Below are positions 1-11,087 of a DNA stretch of 64,000 nucleotides, piece after piece (the first letter of the stretch is position 1; the number at the start of each line of letters is the position of its first letter). The position numbers and the translations under genes are program-made. This DNA comes from Oceanidesulfovibrio indonesiensis (GTDB lineage Bacteria > Desulfobacterota > Desulfovibrionia > Desulfovibrionales > Desulfovibrionaceae), in assembly GCF_007625075.1 (NCBI RefSeq), contig NZ_QMIE01000002.1, positions 373,873 to 437,872 of the forward strand. The letters run 5' to 3'. The notes beneath the pieces are model-generated. The model worked only from the letters and a program-made list of their open reading frames with translations. It was not told the origin of the DNA and ran no database searches.

Positions 1-212
1 AACACGAGCAACTCGCGGACGCGCATGATGTCCTGCGCGGCGGTGCGGCGGGGCGTGCTGTGGCTGCTGCGGAGCGCATAGTTGCGGGACGAGGCGTAGA
101 CGCGGAAGACGCCGGGCGCCGCGTCCTCTACCTTTTCCAGTGACAGGAACGGCGTGCGCGACTCGTCCGGGCCGATGAACTCTATGAGCGTATTGCGTGC
201 GGGATCAGTCAT
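1..212 (-). CDS. Partial hypothetical protein of phage-tail-like module
   Basis: Only the first 70 residues are in the window; the gene continues past the left edge. It begins MTDPARNTLIEFIG and I recognise no domain. Its ATG (212-210) lies inside the end of the preceding gene (8-bp overlap), so it is probably translationally coupled to that gene and co-transcribed with the two larger tail-like genes upstream on the minus strand. Function unknown; the context suggests a virion or tail-like structure component. Confidence 0.6.
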   Translation of the reverse strand, partial: MTDPARNTLIEFIGPDESRTPFLSLEKVEDAAPGVFRVYASSRNYALRSSHSTPRRTAAQDIMRVRELLV

Positions 213-459
213 GGATGCGTACCTCCAGCGGTGCGGCGCTTCGCGAGCCGAGCGGGTTGAGCAGGACCGGACCGTGGTCTGTGCCGGCGAGCAGGGCGCG
301 GTCTCCAGGCGTGTAGACGACGCCTTCCGAGCCGCGGGCAATGGTCTCGCGGCCGCCGGCGCGGACGCGGTAGCGCCCTTCGGGCAACAGTTCCATGATT
401 TCCGCCGTTGTCATCGCGCCGGCTTCGCCGGCCGGGGTTATGCGCGTCAGTCTGTCCAT
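205..459 (-). CDS. Small hypothetical protein in phage-tail-like module (84 aa)
   Basis: An 84-residue protein starting MDRLTRITPAGEAGAMTTAE, with no signal peptide or membrane segment. The middle reads like a small beta-rich domain (RYRVRAGGRETIARG, then a VYTPGDRALLAG stretch), a pattern common in short phage tail or baseplate accessory proteins, but I cannot name a family. Its start overlaps the end of the large LamG gene by 13 bp and its end overlaps the next gene by 8 bp. This nested spacing supports a real gene in a coupled operon rather than a chance reading frame. An alternative start is the second Met (residue 16). Confidence 0.6.
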   Translation of the reverse strand: MDRLTRITPAGEAGAMTTAEIMELLPEGRYRVRAGGRETIARGSEGVVYTPGDRALLAGTDHGPVLLNPLGSRSAAPLEVRIHD

Positions 460-2909
460 TGGACGAGCTCCAGATGGTGTAGAAGTTTAGGCCCGCGGGC
501 TTCCAGACGCACCGCGCGGACCAGGCAGGGGCCGGCGATGTCGTGCTCGCCGTGATCCAGGGCGATGACCGCTCCTGGAGCGAGTCCGGAGGTGTACGGC
601 AGGGTCACTGTACGAATGCGCCTGGGCCTGCTGCGCCAGGCAAGGTGCGATCTGCCCCGCGCCACGGCGCCGGCTTGGTCCGTGATCAGCGGCTCTTCAA
701 TGGTTTCGTCTTCCTCCCTGGCCGCGATACTGCCATGGATGACGCGGACGCCTGTGCGGTCCGGAACGCTGGCCGCCACGAGGAAAACCAGGGCCGGAAC
801 GTCGTGTCCGGAGAGCAGGAACCGCTGCACGCGGATGGCGTAGTCGAGCAGGGCGACGCCGCTACGGCCGGATTCGCACAGCAGCTGCGTGCTGCCCGGG
901 CTGAGGCGTACTGAGCCGGCCGATGCGCCGATCCATTGGACGCGTTCCAGCCGGATGGGCGACTCACCCAGATCGGCCCGCCCCATGACAAACGTTGTGA
1001 GCACGCGCCTGCGCCAGAGGATGGCTTCGCCCAGGGAGGCGACGCTGCCGTGGGAGGCCCAGGTCCAGGTTGCGGCGGAGCGGCCGGCGGGCCAGTGCGC
1101 GAGCACGGTAGCCGGAACGCCCCGCAGATGACCTGCCAGGCCTCCGGGCGGGGGCTCCACCTCCAGCCGGGGCAGGTGGATATCGACAGCATGGCCGAGC
1201 ACCGTGACGGCGTTTCGACCCGTGCCATGCTCGGTACTTTCGTTCGCGTCGAGCACTGGCTTGTCCGTGAAGTCCAGAATGTCGGACCGACTCGTGATGC
1301 TGCGATGTGGCTCCTTGACTGCAAGCGACTGCCGCAGGCCATCCCAGCGGAGGAATGCTCCCACGGCGCCGGCAAGGCTGTGCAGGCTCTCCATGGGCGG
1401 CCCTGAACCGAGCCAGGTTTCCGGCAGCAGCCAATCATGCGTTTCCCATATGATGTCCAGATCGCAGGATTCCGCCAGCACTTGCGCCGCTTGCGAGGCG
1501 AGCACGCCGCCTCCCAGGGTGATGCTGGTCGCGTAGAGCGGTTCGGCAAGTGCGGATGGCGAACGTCCGGCCAGTCGGATGGTTCGCGCGCGTTCATCGC
1601 GTTTTTCCAGAAGAAAGACGTGGGCCTCGCCGTCGATGTCGAGGCGCAGCCGCGGCGTTGCGGCGGAGCCCGTGGGGCGATGCCGATCCAGAATCGCGTC
1701 CGTGTTCGACCTGCCTCTGCCTGCCACGAGGGCTACGGAATCGTGCGGCGAGTCGAGGTCCATGTCGAGATTGCATTCCAGGACCGCTGCCGTGATCTCG
1801 TCCTCATCCAGAAACACGTGGACGCTGTGAGAGCGGCGGTGCGTGCGCGTATCGGTCAGGTCCAGGGCGGACCAGGCCAAGTGGCCGGCAGCGCCGGCAA
1901 GGGAGGATGGGTGCCGGACGGCGAAGGCGCGGCCCGTGCCCGTGAGCGGCGCGACGTGCCGGGCGATTGTCCTCCTGCCTGCGCCGCCGAGCACAAGGGG
2001 CATCGCACAGTGGTTCGCACGACCCAACCTTGCCGCATCTGGTTGCAAGCGTTGGTCTCCCAGAGCGTGCACGGCGGGCGCGGGGCAGGTCGCGGTTCCC
2101 AGGCTCAGGGATGCCGGGCGAGAAACTGCGAAACCGAGCCCGGTGGCGTGGAGCCGTCGAGACTCCATGCCGAGCGCGTTCATGGCGGCAAGGCCGCTGC
2201 GGCAATCGCCGAGACCGACGGCCATGGCGTGATCCGCCCGGGACGGCCCCAGCGTATTGACGTTGCGTTGGGTGGACCGAAGAGAGGTGGATTCGTTGTA
2301 GACCGCGGCCACCTCGGCATCGCTCAATGCGCGGCTCCAGATTCGGATGCGCGCAAGCCTGCCCTGGAAGCGATAGCTGCCTTCGCGTTGGGCCAACTCA
2401 TGGTATCCGGATCCAGTGTCCAGATATATGGACTTGTCTACGACTTTGCTGTTGTTGATCCATGCCTTTTTGTGCGCTCCATCATACTGGAAACATACAA
2501 AATGCCAGGCCCCGGCGTAGTTGAAGGATATGGTGTCGTTCTGCTCGCCGTATCCATAATTCAGGAACTCGACCGCCCCGGACCCGAGGGTGATGTCGAA
2601 CCAGCGGCCTGTCTGCCGGGACCCGGCGTTGTAGATGGTTTCAAAATTCCCCCCGTATGTGTTCGTCTCGCGAAAGAACCACATGGCGACCGTGCGCGGC
2701 GATGTGCCCGTGATCAGTGCCTCGAACGGGAGGTGCGCGGCGCTGGAGCCGTTGAAAACGAAGGCATTGCCCTGCGGATGTCCGCCTTGCTCCACCATAA
2801 CGTTGCCGATGGTGGAGGCATGATGGGCGGAGTCCGACGTGTCCAGAAGAGTGGACCCGTCCAGCTCGCCGAGAAGCTCCAGAACGAGTCCGTTTCGGGA
2901 AATCGGCAC
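447..2909 (-). CDS. LamG-domain / phage tail hub-like protein (820 aa)
   Basis: A GTG start (2909-2907) gives MPISRNGLVLEL; AGGTA lies just upstream. Residues 1-205 look like a LamG/concanavalin-like lectin fold: VFNGSSAAHLPF, then TVAMWFFRE, WHFVCFQYDGAHKKAWIN, and the closing FQGRLARIRIWSRALSDAEV. Such domains bind glycans. The C-terminal half (from about residue 470) resembles tail hub/baseplate proteins, with VTLPYTSGLAPGAVIALDHG and a final small beta domain. I see no signal peptide. The fusion fits a receptor-recognising tip of a prophage or tail-like particle. The gene lies 86 bp after the 474-aa structural-type gene and overlaps the next gene by 13 bp. The hub assignment is inference; the LamG call is firmer. 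Confidence 0.65.
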   Translation of the reverse strand: MPISRNGLVLELLGELDGSTLLDTSDSAHHASTIGNVMVEQGGHPQGNAFVFNGSSAAHLPFEALITGTSPRTVAMWFFRETNTYGGNFETIYNAGSRQTGRWFDITLGSGAVEFLNYGYGEQNDTISFNYAGAWHFVCFQYDGAHKKAWINNSKVVDKSIYLDTGSGYHELAQREGSYRFQGRLARIRIWSRALSDAEVAAVYNESTSLRSTQRNVNTLGPSRADHAMAVGLGDCRSGLAAMNALGMESRRLHATGLGFAVSRPASLSLGTATCPAPAVHALGDQRLQPDAARLGRANHCAMPLVLGGAGRRTIARHVAPLTGTGRAFAVRHPSSLAGAAGHLAWSALDLTDTRTHRRSHSVHVFLDEDEITAAVLECNLDMDLDSPHDSVALVAGRGRSNTDAILDRHRPTGSAATPRLRLDIDGEAHVFLLEKRDERARTIRLAGRSPSALAEPLYATSITLGGGVLASQAAQVLAESCDLDIIWETHDWLLPETWLGSGPPMESLHSLAGAVGAFLRWDGLRQSLAVKEPHRSITSRSDILDFTDKPVLDANESTEHGTGRNAVTVLGHAVDIHLPRLEVEPPPGGLAGHLRGVPATVLAHWPAGRSAATWTWASHGSVASLGEAILWRRRVLTTFVMGRADLGESPIRLERVQWIGASAGSVRLSPGSTQLLCESGRSGVALLDYAIRVQRFLLSGHDVPALVFLVAASVPDRTGVRVIHGSIAAREEDETIEEPLITDQAGAVARGRSHLAWRSRPRRIRTVTLPYTSGLAPGAVIALDHGEHDIAGPCLVRAVRLEARGPKLLHHLELVQWTD

Positions 2910-2995
2910 GTGTTACCTGCTCTTTTCCGTAAAGGTTGCCGGCTGGCGCGACAGCGCCGCCTGCCCGGATCGCGGAATGAATTTCCAGCGGCCAG

Positions 2996-4420
2996 CTAGT
3001 CGACCCAGTAGCCCCAGGTGAGGAGATTGTATGGCTCTTCAGGCGTACCGGGGGGGACCACTTCCTTGAACCACAGGGGGAGCGCCGCCGGATGGGTGGT
3101 GAAGCCCACGGAGTCTCCGGAGGCCCAGACGCCGGACCAGGCCGCCGCGCGGATAGTGAAGTACGGAGTCGCCGCGACGGGGTTGAGCGGAGCGAAGTCC
3201 TCGCCCACCGAACCAACGCCTACGGCGCCGATGCGGGCTCCCGAGACGGTGTACGACGTGGCCGAGGTGAAGACCACCGACCAGTCCTCTTCCTCGGTAC
3301 CGAGAGCGGTGAGCTCCACCGGATGGGCAATTTCATCGAATACGCCGTTGTCCGTATCGGAGTCGTCGAAGTTTGCGATGCTCGGTTCCAGGTCGCCGCC
3401 TTCCATCACGCCGGCGCAGTAGGTGTGGCTGGAGTCGTGCGTTTCGGCCACCTGCTGGGACAAGGTCACGGTTGCTACGTTGCCGCTGTAGAAGAAGCAG
3501 TTTTCGCGGTAGGTTGCGATGATGTCCGTGCCGGCGTCGGGCGGGGTGGTCCAGGCGATGGCCTCGGCCCAGACGCCCTCGGCCGTGTTCATTTGACCGG
3601 CGGCACAGTATCCGGTGCAGGCGCCGTTCGGCTGGATGGTGACGGTGCGGGCCACGCCGCCGCATGTAGCTGTCAGCACCGGCAGCTTGCCCTGTTGCGT
3701 GCAGATGCCGGCGGCCGCGTTGGAAAGGTTTGCGAGCGTGGGAGCGTTGGATGCGCCGTCTCCGGTGCCGACGATCTCGCCGGTGTGGAGGTTGTCGGCC
3801 AGCCGCAGCCATTCTTCGCCGCCGTCGTCATCGGTGAGCACGAGACCGTCTCCGAGCCAGACGCCTTTTGGGAAAGCCACGTCGTCTTCGCGGGGGATGG
3901 CGTTCCAGACGCCTGCCGCATCGTCGAACTGCACGGAGTCGCCGGGCTTGACGCTCTGGGGTGCGGCCTGATTCGTCTTGAACTTGGAGCTGATGTGGAT
4001 GAGACCGCCATTGAGGAAAACCGCGTCCGGCGACTCCATGAGCACCTCGACATGCAACTCGCCGCCTGTGAGGCTGGCGCTCAGCCGGCCCACGCCGAGC
4101 CAGTCCGGCTGGCCGTGCTCGATGTCCGCCTGGACGTCGCGCATGGATCCGCGGCCGAGCAGGAAATGGTCGCCTCCACGGGACGGCGCCTCCAGGTAGG
4201 CGAGGACGCCGGCTGCGGCCTCATTGCCCGGATGGACATTGGCAAGGAACAGTTTTCGGTAGATGACGTCGCCCGCAGTTCGTTGGCTTTTGGTGACGCG
4301 GGGAAAGAGGCCGTGCTTGGCGCTGGATACGGGCGTGCGGCTCATGCGCCCTCCGTTGCCGGGCAGGTTGGTCACGGATTCGGGATGGTAGCGGTGGAAA
4401 TCAGAAGCGGCGAAACTCAT
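2996..4420 (-). CDS. Phage-like structural protein (474 aa)
   Basis: The start is placed at the ATG 4420-4418 (MSFAASDFHRYHPES) because GGAGG lies about 7 nt upstream; an in-frame start 20 codons earlier lacks this. The N-terminal region contains VIYRKLFLANVHP, a pattern (Y/F-R-K-hydrophobic-F then a beta-rich run) that I associate with virion structural proteins of tailed phages. The C-terminal half is acidic, Thr/Ala-rich and has several Cys (CTQQ, CGGV, CTGYC, CFFY), and it ends NLLTWGYWVD. No membrane segment or signal peptide. It is the first gene of the minus-strand tail-like module visible here. Function in particle assembly is inferred from composition and neighbours; no close family recognised. 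Confidence 0.5.
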   Translation of the reverse strand: MSFAASDFHRYHPESVTNLPGNGGRMSRTPVSSAKHGLFPRVTKSQRTAGDVIYRKLFLANVHPGNEAAAGVLAYLEAPSRGGDHFLLGRGSMRDVQADIEHGQPDWLGVGRLSASLTGGELHVEVLMESPDAVFLNGGLIHISSKFKTNQAAPQSVKPGDSVQFDDAAGVWNAIPREDDVAFPKGVWLGDGLVLTDDDGGEEWLRLADNLHTGEIVGTGDGASNAPTLANLSNAAAGICTQQGKLPVLTATCGGVARTVTIQPNGACTGYCAAGQMNTAEGVWAEAIAWTTPPDAGTDIIATYRENCFFYSGNVATVTLSQQVAETHDSSHTYCAGVMEGGDLEPSIANFDDSDTDNGVFDEIAHPVELTALGTEEEDWSVVFTSATSYTVSGARIGAVGVGSVGEDFAPLNPVAATPYFTIRAAAWSGVWASGDSVGFTTHPAALPLWFKEVVPPGTPEEPYNLLTWGYWVD

Positions 4421-4697
4421 GCGGACCCTCCGATGGTCTGTCGTGGTGCATTGATCGGTGTGCGGCCGTGTGGAGTCCACGATAGGCGAGGGTCTGCGTC
4501 CAGGTCAGGCGGGAAGGGGTTCCACCGAGCCATTAAACGGGCGAGGGCAGCAGGGTGTAGAAAACGTCCGCTTGCTGCGCAGAGTCAGGAGGATCAAATT
4601 CTCACAATCCGAAAGTACGCTACGGCTCTGAGTTTTCTTCTCGATCCGGGGTCGAGTATTTGAGAGCAGCCGGCGAGAATTGTTTTTCCACGGCCAA
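4421..4697. other. Intergenic stretch beside the tail-like module
   Basis: No convincing gene. It separates the head of the tail-like module from the end of the hybrid kinase gene (both minus strand), so the promoter of the module should lie here. I see no integrase, attachment-site repeat or tRNA remnant that would mark a prophage end. Confidence 0.4.
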
Positions 4698-7499
<2,802 letters not shown>

Positions 7500-7710
7500 C
7501 GCTCCGTGCCGCATGTTCCGACCGTGTTGGTGATCCGTGGAACGATACTTGAGATGTCGCTTTGCGCCGAAACGCAAAGGGTACACTTGAAATCCTATAA
7601 TAGCGTCCTTCGGTCTCGCATGTCCAGCATGCCAGCACATTGTTGGATGGACAGAGTCTGGGCGCATGGCGCGGGTCTGTTCAAAAAAAAGTCGCATTCA
7701 GACTTTACGG

Positions 7711-7725
7711 ATGATTTCGAATCAT
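7711..7725. promoter_or_regulatory. Perfect inverted repeat upstream of the DUF1007/NicO pair
   Basis: ATGATT-TCG-AATCAT, a perfect 6-bp dyad with a 3-bp spacer, sits about 40 bp before the start codon of the DUF1007 gene. The position suits an operator for a regulator of the metal-export pair. It does not match the NikR operator layout. This is a candidate only. Confidence 0.3.
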
Positions 7726-7766
7726 TACATAACGCGGAAGTGTTTTGTAACAATGGAGGATATCGC

Positions 7767-8486
7767 ATGCATCGTGTCGTACGCGTTCTGGCGTGCTGTT
7801 TGTTCCTGCTTGCCCTGCCTGCTGCGGCGGCAGCCCACCCCCATGCCTTTATCGAGGCGCATGTGGCATTCCGGTTCGACGAACAGGGCCTTGCCGGATT
7901 CGAGCAGCGCTGGCGGCTCGATCCCATGCTCACGGCGACGCTTCTCGATCTGGTGGATGCCGACCGCGACCGCAGGCTGAGTGCGGATGAGCTCGTCGAG
8001 TTGGACGATATCAGCATGGGGAGTCTCAAGGACTTCAGTTTCTTCACGTTCGTGCTTATTGACGGGCAGAAGTTCGAGGTCGCCTCCAAAAGCGAGTTTA
8101 CGGCCTATATGGAAGACGACTGCATGATCTACGAGTTCTTCATACCCTGCCGTGTGCATGCCTCGGACACAGCGAAAACAGTGAAGGTGGCCATATACGA
8201 CCCCACGTTCTTCTCGTTCGTCGCCCTGGTGGATAAAGACGGCGGCGCAGGGATCGACCCGACGCAGGATCCGTTGTTCGGGGACCCCATGGCCCAGGCC
8301 GCGCCTGGCGACTACGAACGCTTCATCGACGCCACGGGGTTCGAGAGACAGGACGTGGAGCCCGCATTTTCCGGCCCTGTGGACGCCTTTGCGGTTGAAG
8401 CGAGCCTGGAGCCGGCCGAGGACATGGCGTACTTCGAGGGGCTGATAATTCCAGACGCGTTTGTAGTCGCTTTCAGCTCGACATAG
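7767..8486 (+). CDS. DUF1007 family periplasmic protein
   Basis: A 239-residue secreted protein. The ATG at 7767 is preceded by GGAGGA at a good distance and opens a clear signal peptide (MHRVVRVLACCLFLLALPAA, cleavage after AAA before HPHAF). The mature N-terminus HPHAFIEAHVAFRFDE and the DADRDRRLSADELVEL stretch, which resembles an EF-hand-like acidic loop, match the DUF1007 family. Members are nearly always encoded next to NicO/RcnA-type nickel-cobalt exporters, as here (4 bp to the next gene). The His at the mature N-terminus could bind metal. The likely role is periplasmic helper for Ni/Co export; the exact biochemical function is not established for the family. Confidence 0.85.
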   Translation: MHRVVRVLACCLFLLALPAAAAAHPHAFIEAHVAFRFDEQGLAGFEQRWRLDPMLTATLLDLVDADRDRRLSADELVELDDISMGSLKDFSFFTFVLIDGQKFEVASKSEFTAYMEDDCMIYEFFIPCRVHASDTAKTVKVAIYDPTFFSFVALVDKDGGAGIDPTQDPLFGDPMAQAAPGDYERFIDATGFERQDVEPAFSGPVDAFAVEASLEPAEDMAYFEGLIIPDAFVVAFSST

Positions 8487-8490
8487 GACG

Positions 8491-9456
8491 ATGCAGAGCG
8501 CCTCCATATGTATTCTGATGTGCACTCTCGTGGTGTGCATGCTGCTTGCCGCGGCGGCGCAGCCCCCGTATGCGCATGCCGCCAATCCCTTCATCCAGAG
8601 CAGGGGCGAGAAGGCGGAGAGGGACGCCGAGGTCCGGGACGGCTCGGCCATGCCGGCCGTGCTCGCGCCATATCTGACGCCCCTGCTGCAAACGATTTCC
8701 GCGTCCCAGCAGGTCCTCAGGAACAGACTCGTGGGGTTCGGCCGGGCCATGCACGAGAGGCCATACGGACGTGCGTTCTGGCTCTTCCTCGGTGCTGCGT
8801 TCGTGTACGGCATTGTCCACGCTGCCGGACCGGGACATGGTAAGGCGTTCGCCTGCGCGTATTTTGCAAGCCGGCCTGCCAGCCTGAGCGATGCCGGCAT
8901 GTTCAGCGCCATCGCCATGGCCACTCACGTGTTCTCGGCCGCGGCGCTGGTCCTGGGCGGGGCGTATGTGCTGAGCATGTCCGGCGCGCTGGTCGTGGAG
9001 CAGTACGGAGCGTGGCTGGTGACGGCGAGCTACGGCCTGCTCGCGCTGGTGGGGCTGGTCTTTGCAGTACACGCCGTGCGGGAACTCAGGCGGAACTGGA
9101 ACCCGAGGTCGGGATGTCCTGTGGATGTCCCGGCAAAAAAACGAGGCGGGCTCGTGGCAACGGCTGTGGCAGTGGGGATCGCGCCGTGTCCGGGCGCGGC
9201 GATCGTGCTCGTCTATGCGCTCACGCAGGGGTTGCTGCTTCAGGGCATGGCCGCCATGGTCGCCATTGCCGTGGGGATGAGCGTGACCACGACGGTGGTC
9301 GCCTACGTCTCACTCATGGCGCGCAGGGGAATGACTGCGGCGGCGCGCGGCAGGCAAACACTGCTCGCCCGCGGACACGGGCTGCTCACGCTCATGGGGT
9401 CGCTGGCCCTGCTGTGCGCGGGCGCGCTGCTTCTGTTCGGGCAACTGGCAAGGTAA
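8491..9456 (+). CDS. NicO/RcnA-like nickel-cobalt export permease
   Basis: A 321-residue inner-membrane protein with a signal-like N-terminus (AQPPYAHAANPF) followed by about six transmembrane segments. The signature motifs are GIVHAAGPGHGKAF (about residues 110-125) and GIAPCPGAAIVLVYAL (about 230-245), typical of the NicO/HoxN-RcnA family that moves Ni(II) or Co(II). It follows the DUF1007 gene by only 4 bp and AGGA precedes its ATG, so the two are co-translated. Unlike E. coli RcnA, there is no long His-rich loop. The context suggests metal efflux for a nickel-using anaerobe, but direction and metal are inferred. Confidence 0.88.
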   Translation: MQSASICILMCTLVVCMLLAAAAQPPYAHAANPFIQSRGEKAERDAEVRDGSAMPAVLAPYLTPLLQTISASQQVLRNRLVGFGRAMHERPYGRAFWLFLGAAFVYGIVHAAGPGHGKAFACAYFASRPASLSDAGMFSAIAMATHVFSAAALVLGGAYVLSMSGALVVEQYGAWLVTASYGLLALVGLVFAVHAVRELRRNWNPRSGCPVDVPAKKRGGLVATAVAVGIAPCPGAAIVLVYALTQGLLLQGMAAMVAIAVGMSVTTTVVAYVSLMARRGMTAAARGRQTLLARGHGLLTLMGSLALLCAGALLLFGQLAR

Positions 9457-9500
9457 TTCGCAGGGCGCGTGTTGTCACGAATTTCGCAGCCCTTGCAAGA

Positions 9501-9995
9501 TCATATCCCGGCGGGTTTCCCGAGATGGTCCTGATCCCAATCGTTGGTTGCCTCCACATCGGCGCCCACGATATCGAAAATATGGGACATGGCCTTGTCC
9601 AGGGACTGGATTTCCTCAGGCGGCAGCTTGGAAAGCCCGGCAATGAGCTTGATCTCCACGGGATCGGGCAATTCGTCCGCAAGCTGCTTGCCGGCCGGCG
9701 TGAGGGTGATCAGGACGACGCGGCGGTCGTCCGCCTTGCGCTCGCGCACGACCAGCTCTTTTTTCTCCAGCCTGTCCACAATGCCGGTGATGTTTCCTGG
9801 CGTGACGTGGAGCTTGCGGGAAAGCTTGGCCGAGCTCATGCTCCCCAACCGATTGATCGCATGCAGGACGCTGGCCTGCGGGCCAGTGAGGCCGAAGCGT
9901 TTTCCGGAGCGGTAGGCGTCCTTGGCCACGGAGTATGCGAGCCAGCGAATACCGCCCACGATTCGCTGGATGGGGAGGTCCTTCTCGGTGTTCAT
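9501..9995 (-). CDS. MarR family transcriptional regulator
   Basis: A 164-residue winged-helix regulator. Residues 35-130 carry the MarR fold: GLTGPQASVLHAINRLG, SAKLSRKLHVTPGNITGIVDRLEKKELVVR (recognition helix), and the wing with ADDRRVVLITLTPAG. GGGAG precedes the ATG at 9995. The gene converges with the nicO gene and is transcribed away from the Gly-rich/TPR pair. No obvious target gene is co-transcribed; MarR proteins usually repress their own or an adjacent gene in response to small aromatic or oxidative signals. Confidence 0.9.
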   Translation of the reverse strand: MNTEKDLPIQRIVGGIRWLAYSVAKDAYRSGKRFGLTGPQASVLHAINRLGSMSSAKLSRKLHVTPGNITGIVDRLEKKELVVRERKADDRRVVLITLTPAGKQLADELPDPVEIKLIAGLSKLPPEEIQSLDKAMSHIFDIVGADVEATNDWDQDHLGKPAGI

Positions 9996-10159
9996 TGAAC
10001 TCCCATAGCAGCTTGAAGTCTAAATAGTAAAGGGTTAAATTGTATAGGGCCGGGAAAAATTTCATACAGGATGGCGGTGATTCTGGCAAACGAAAACAGG
10101 GAGTTGTCGGAAACTGCCGCGCTTTCATAAAACGCAGAAATAATCGCCGCCAACGAAGA

Positions 10160-10188
10160 AGACCCTGGAGCGTCATGCCCCAGGGTCT
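10160..10188 (-). terminator. Stem-loop terminator after the Gly-rich protein gene
   Basis: A perfect 9-bp stem (AGACCCTGG 10160-10168 with CCAGGGTCT 10180-10188), 11-nt loop, sits 30 bp beyond the stop codon of the minus-strand Gly-rich gene. The following bases on the minus strand are TCTTC, a weak U-tract. Confidence 0.6.
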
Positions 10189-10218
10189 GTTCCGTTGTTC
10201 GAGTGCAGCCTGGCGGGA

Positions 10219-11067
10219 TTAGGGACGACCACCGCCGGCGCCGCCACCGGCGCCGCCACCAGCGCCGCCACCAGCGCCTCCGCCGCGGCCGCCGCCCATG
10301 CCTCCACCCATAGCTCCGCCCATGCCGCCCCGGCCGCCGCCGGCGCCGCCGCCAATTCCGGCGGCATTGCCGCGGCCGCCGCCGAGACCGTTGGAAGCGG
10401 CGTTGCCCATGCCGGCGCTCGCTTTTTGCGCACCGAGGCCGCGGGATTGCGCCAGGGAACCGTCAGACTTGAGCCCATGTCCCTTGCCGATTCCGACCCC
10501 CTTGCCTTCCAGATTCCGTTCCGTTGCAGCTACGGCAATGGCGTTGCGTTGCGTGGCTGCGGAGGCCGATGACTCGGACGACTCTGTCGAGAAGCCGCTG
10601 AAACGGTCCTGCGCAGCCTGGACATGCGGATTGCCCGCGCCCACGCCGAGCGTTCCGGGGTGCACGCCCAACTCATGGGCAATCTGTCCCCACCCCAGGC
10701 CTTCGGCGCGCATGTCGGCGATGTCTTCAGCCTGGAGCGAAAGCGCTTCGGACACGACCTGCGTGTAGAAGTCCTGGGCTGCATCCATTGCTTCGAGTGC
10801 CAGGTTGATGGCTTCCTCGTCACCTTCCAGCCTGGCTTCTTCCAGCGCCTCGCGCGCCTCGTCCAGGGAGGTCTCCGCAGCCTGGATGGCTTCGTGGTCC
10901 TCCGCATCCAGGGATGCAGCCGCGAGGTTGTCCGTGCGCTGCTGATCCGCTTCGTTCAGAGTGTCGTAGTTGGTGTCGACCTCGACCGCATGGGACGGCG
11001 TCCACACGAGCGCGAGCACAGCGAGCGCCGCGACGGCGACGAGTTGTTTCAGAGCAGTGTGCATCAT
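10219..11067 (-). CDS. Secreted Gly-rich protein of unknown function (282 aa)
   Basis: A signal peptide (MMHTALKQLVAVAALAVLAL, cleavage after SHA) precedes an Ala/Glu-rich helical segment (about residues 30-130, with ETSLDEAREALEEARLEG and DIADMRAEGLGWGQIAHELG). Residues 205-282 are low-complexity Gly/Ala/Arg: blocks such as GGAGGGRGGMGGAMGGG, ending in GGGAGGG repeats and GGRP. AAGGAGGG precedes the start. It follows the TPR/OmpA-like lipoprotein gene by 20 bp, so the two form an operon. The GWGQIAHELGVHPG stretch recurs in uncharacterised secreted proteins. Possible roles include an extracellular matrix or wall-associated protein; none can be proven. The Gly-rich codons produce a strong GCC-repeat bias in the DNA. 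Confidence 0.75.
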   Translation of the reverse strand: MMHTALKQLVAVAALAVLALVWTPSHAVEVDTNYDTLNEADQQRTDNLAAASLDAEDHEAIQAAETSLDEAREALEEARLEGDEEAINLALEAMDAAQDFYTQVVSEALSLQAEDIADMRAEGLGWGQIAHELGVHPGTLGVGAGNPHVQAAQDRFSGFSTESSESSASAATQRNAIAVAATERNLEGKGVGIGKGHGLKSDGSLAQSRGLGAQKASAGMGNAASNGLGGGRGNAAGIGGGAGGGRGGMGGAMGGGMGGGRGGGAGGGAGGGAGGGAGGGRP

Positions 11068-11087
11068 GGCCGTACCCTCCTTGAAAG

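Noticed and set aside
1437-2999. Plus-strand open frame of about 520 codons antisense to the LamG gene
   Set aside because: Composition is typical of a frame shadow in GC-rich DNA and no domain is seen; the minus-strand frame has a clear LamG fold and operon overlaps.
3092-4663. Plus-strand open frame of about 523 codons antisense to the structural-type gene
   Set aside because: His/Gly/Val-rich shadow with no start signal. The minus-strand gene has a good ribosome-binding site.
1-4697. Complete prophage
   Set aside because: Only tail-like genes are visible, with no integrase, attachment repeat or capsid genes in the window.
10225-10400. Repetitive GCC-rich DNA suggestive of a tandem repeat array or CRISPR
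   Set aside because: It is the codon pattern of the Gly-rich protein tail; no regular spacers.
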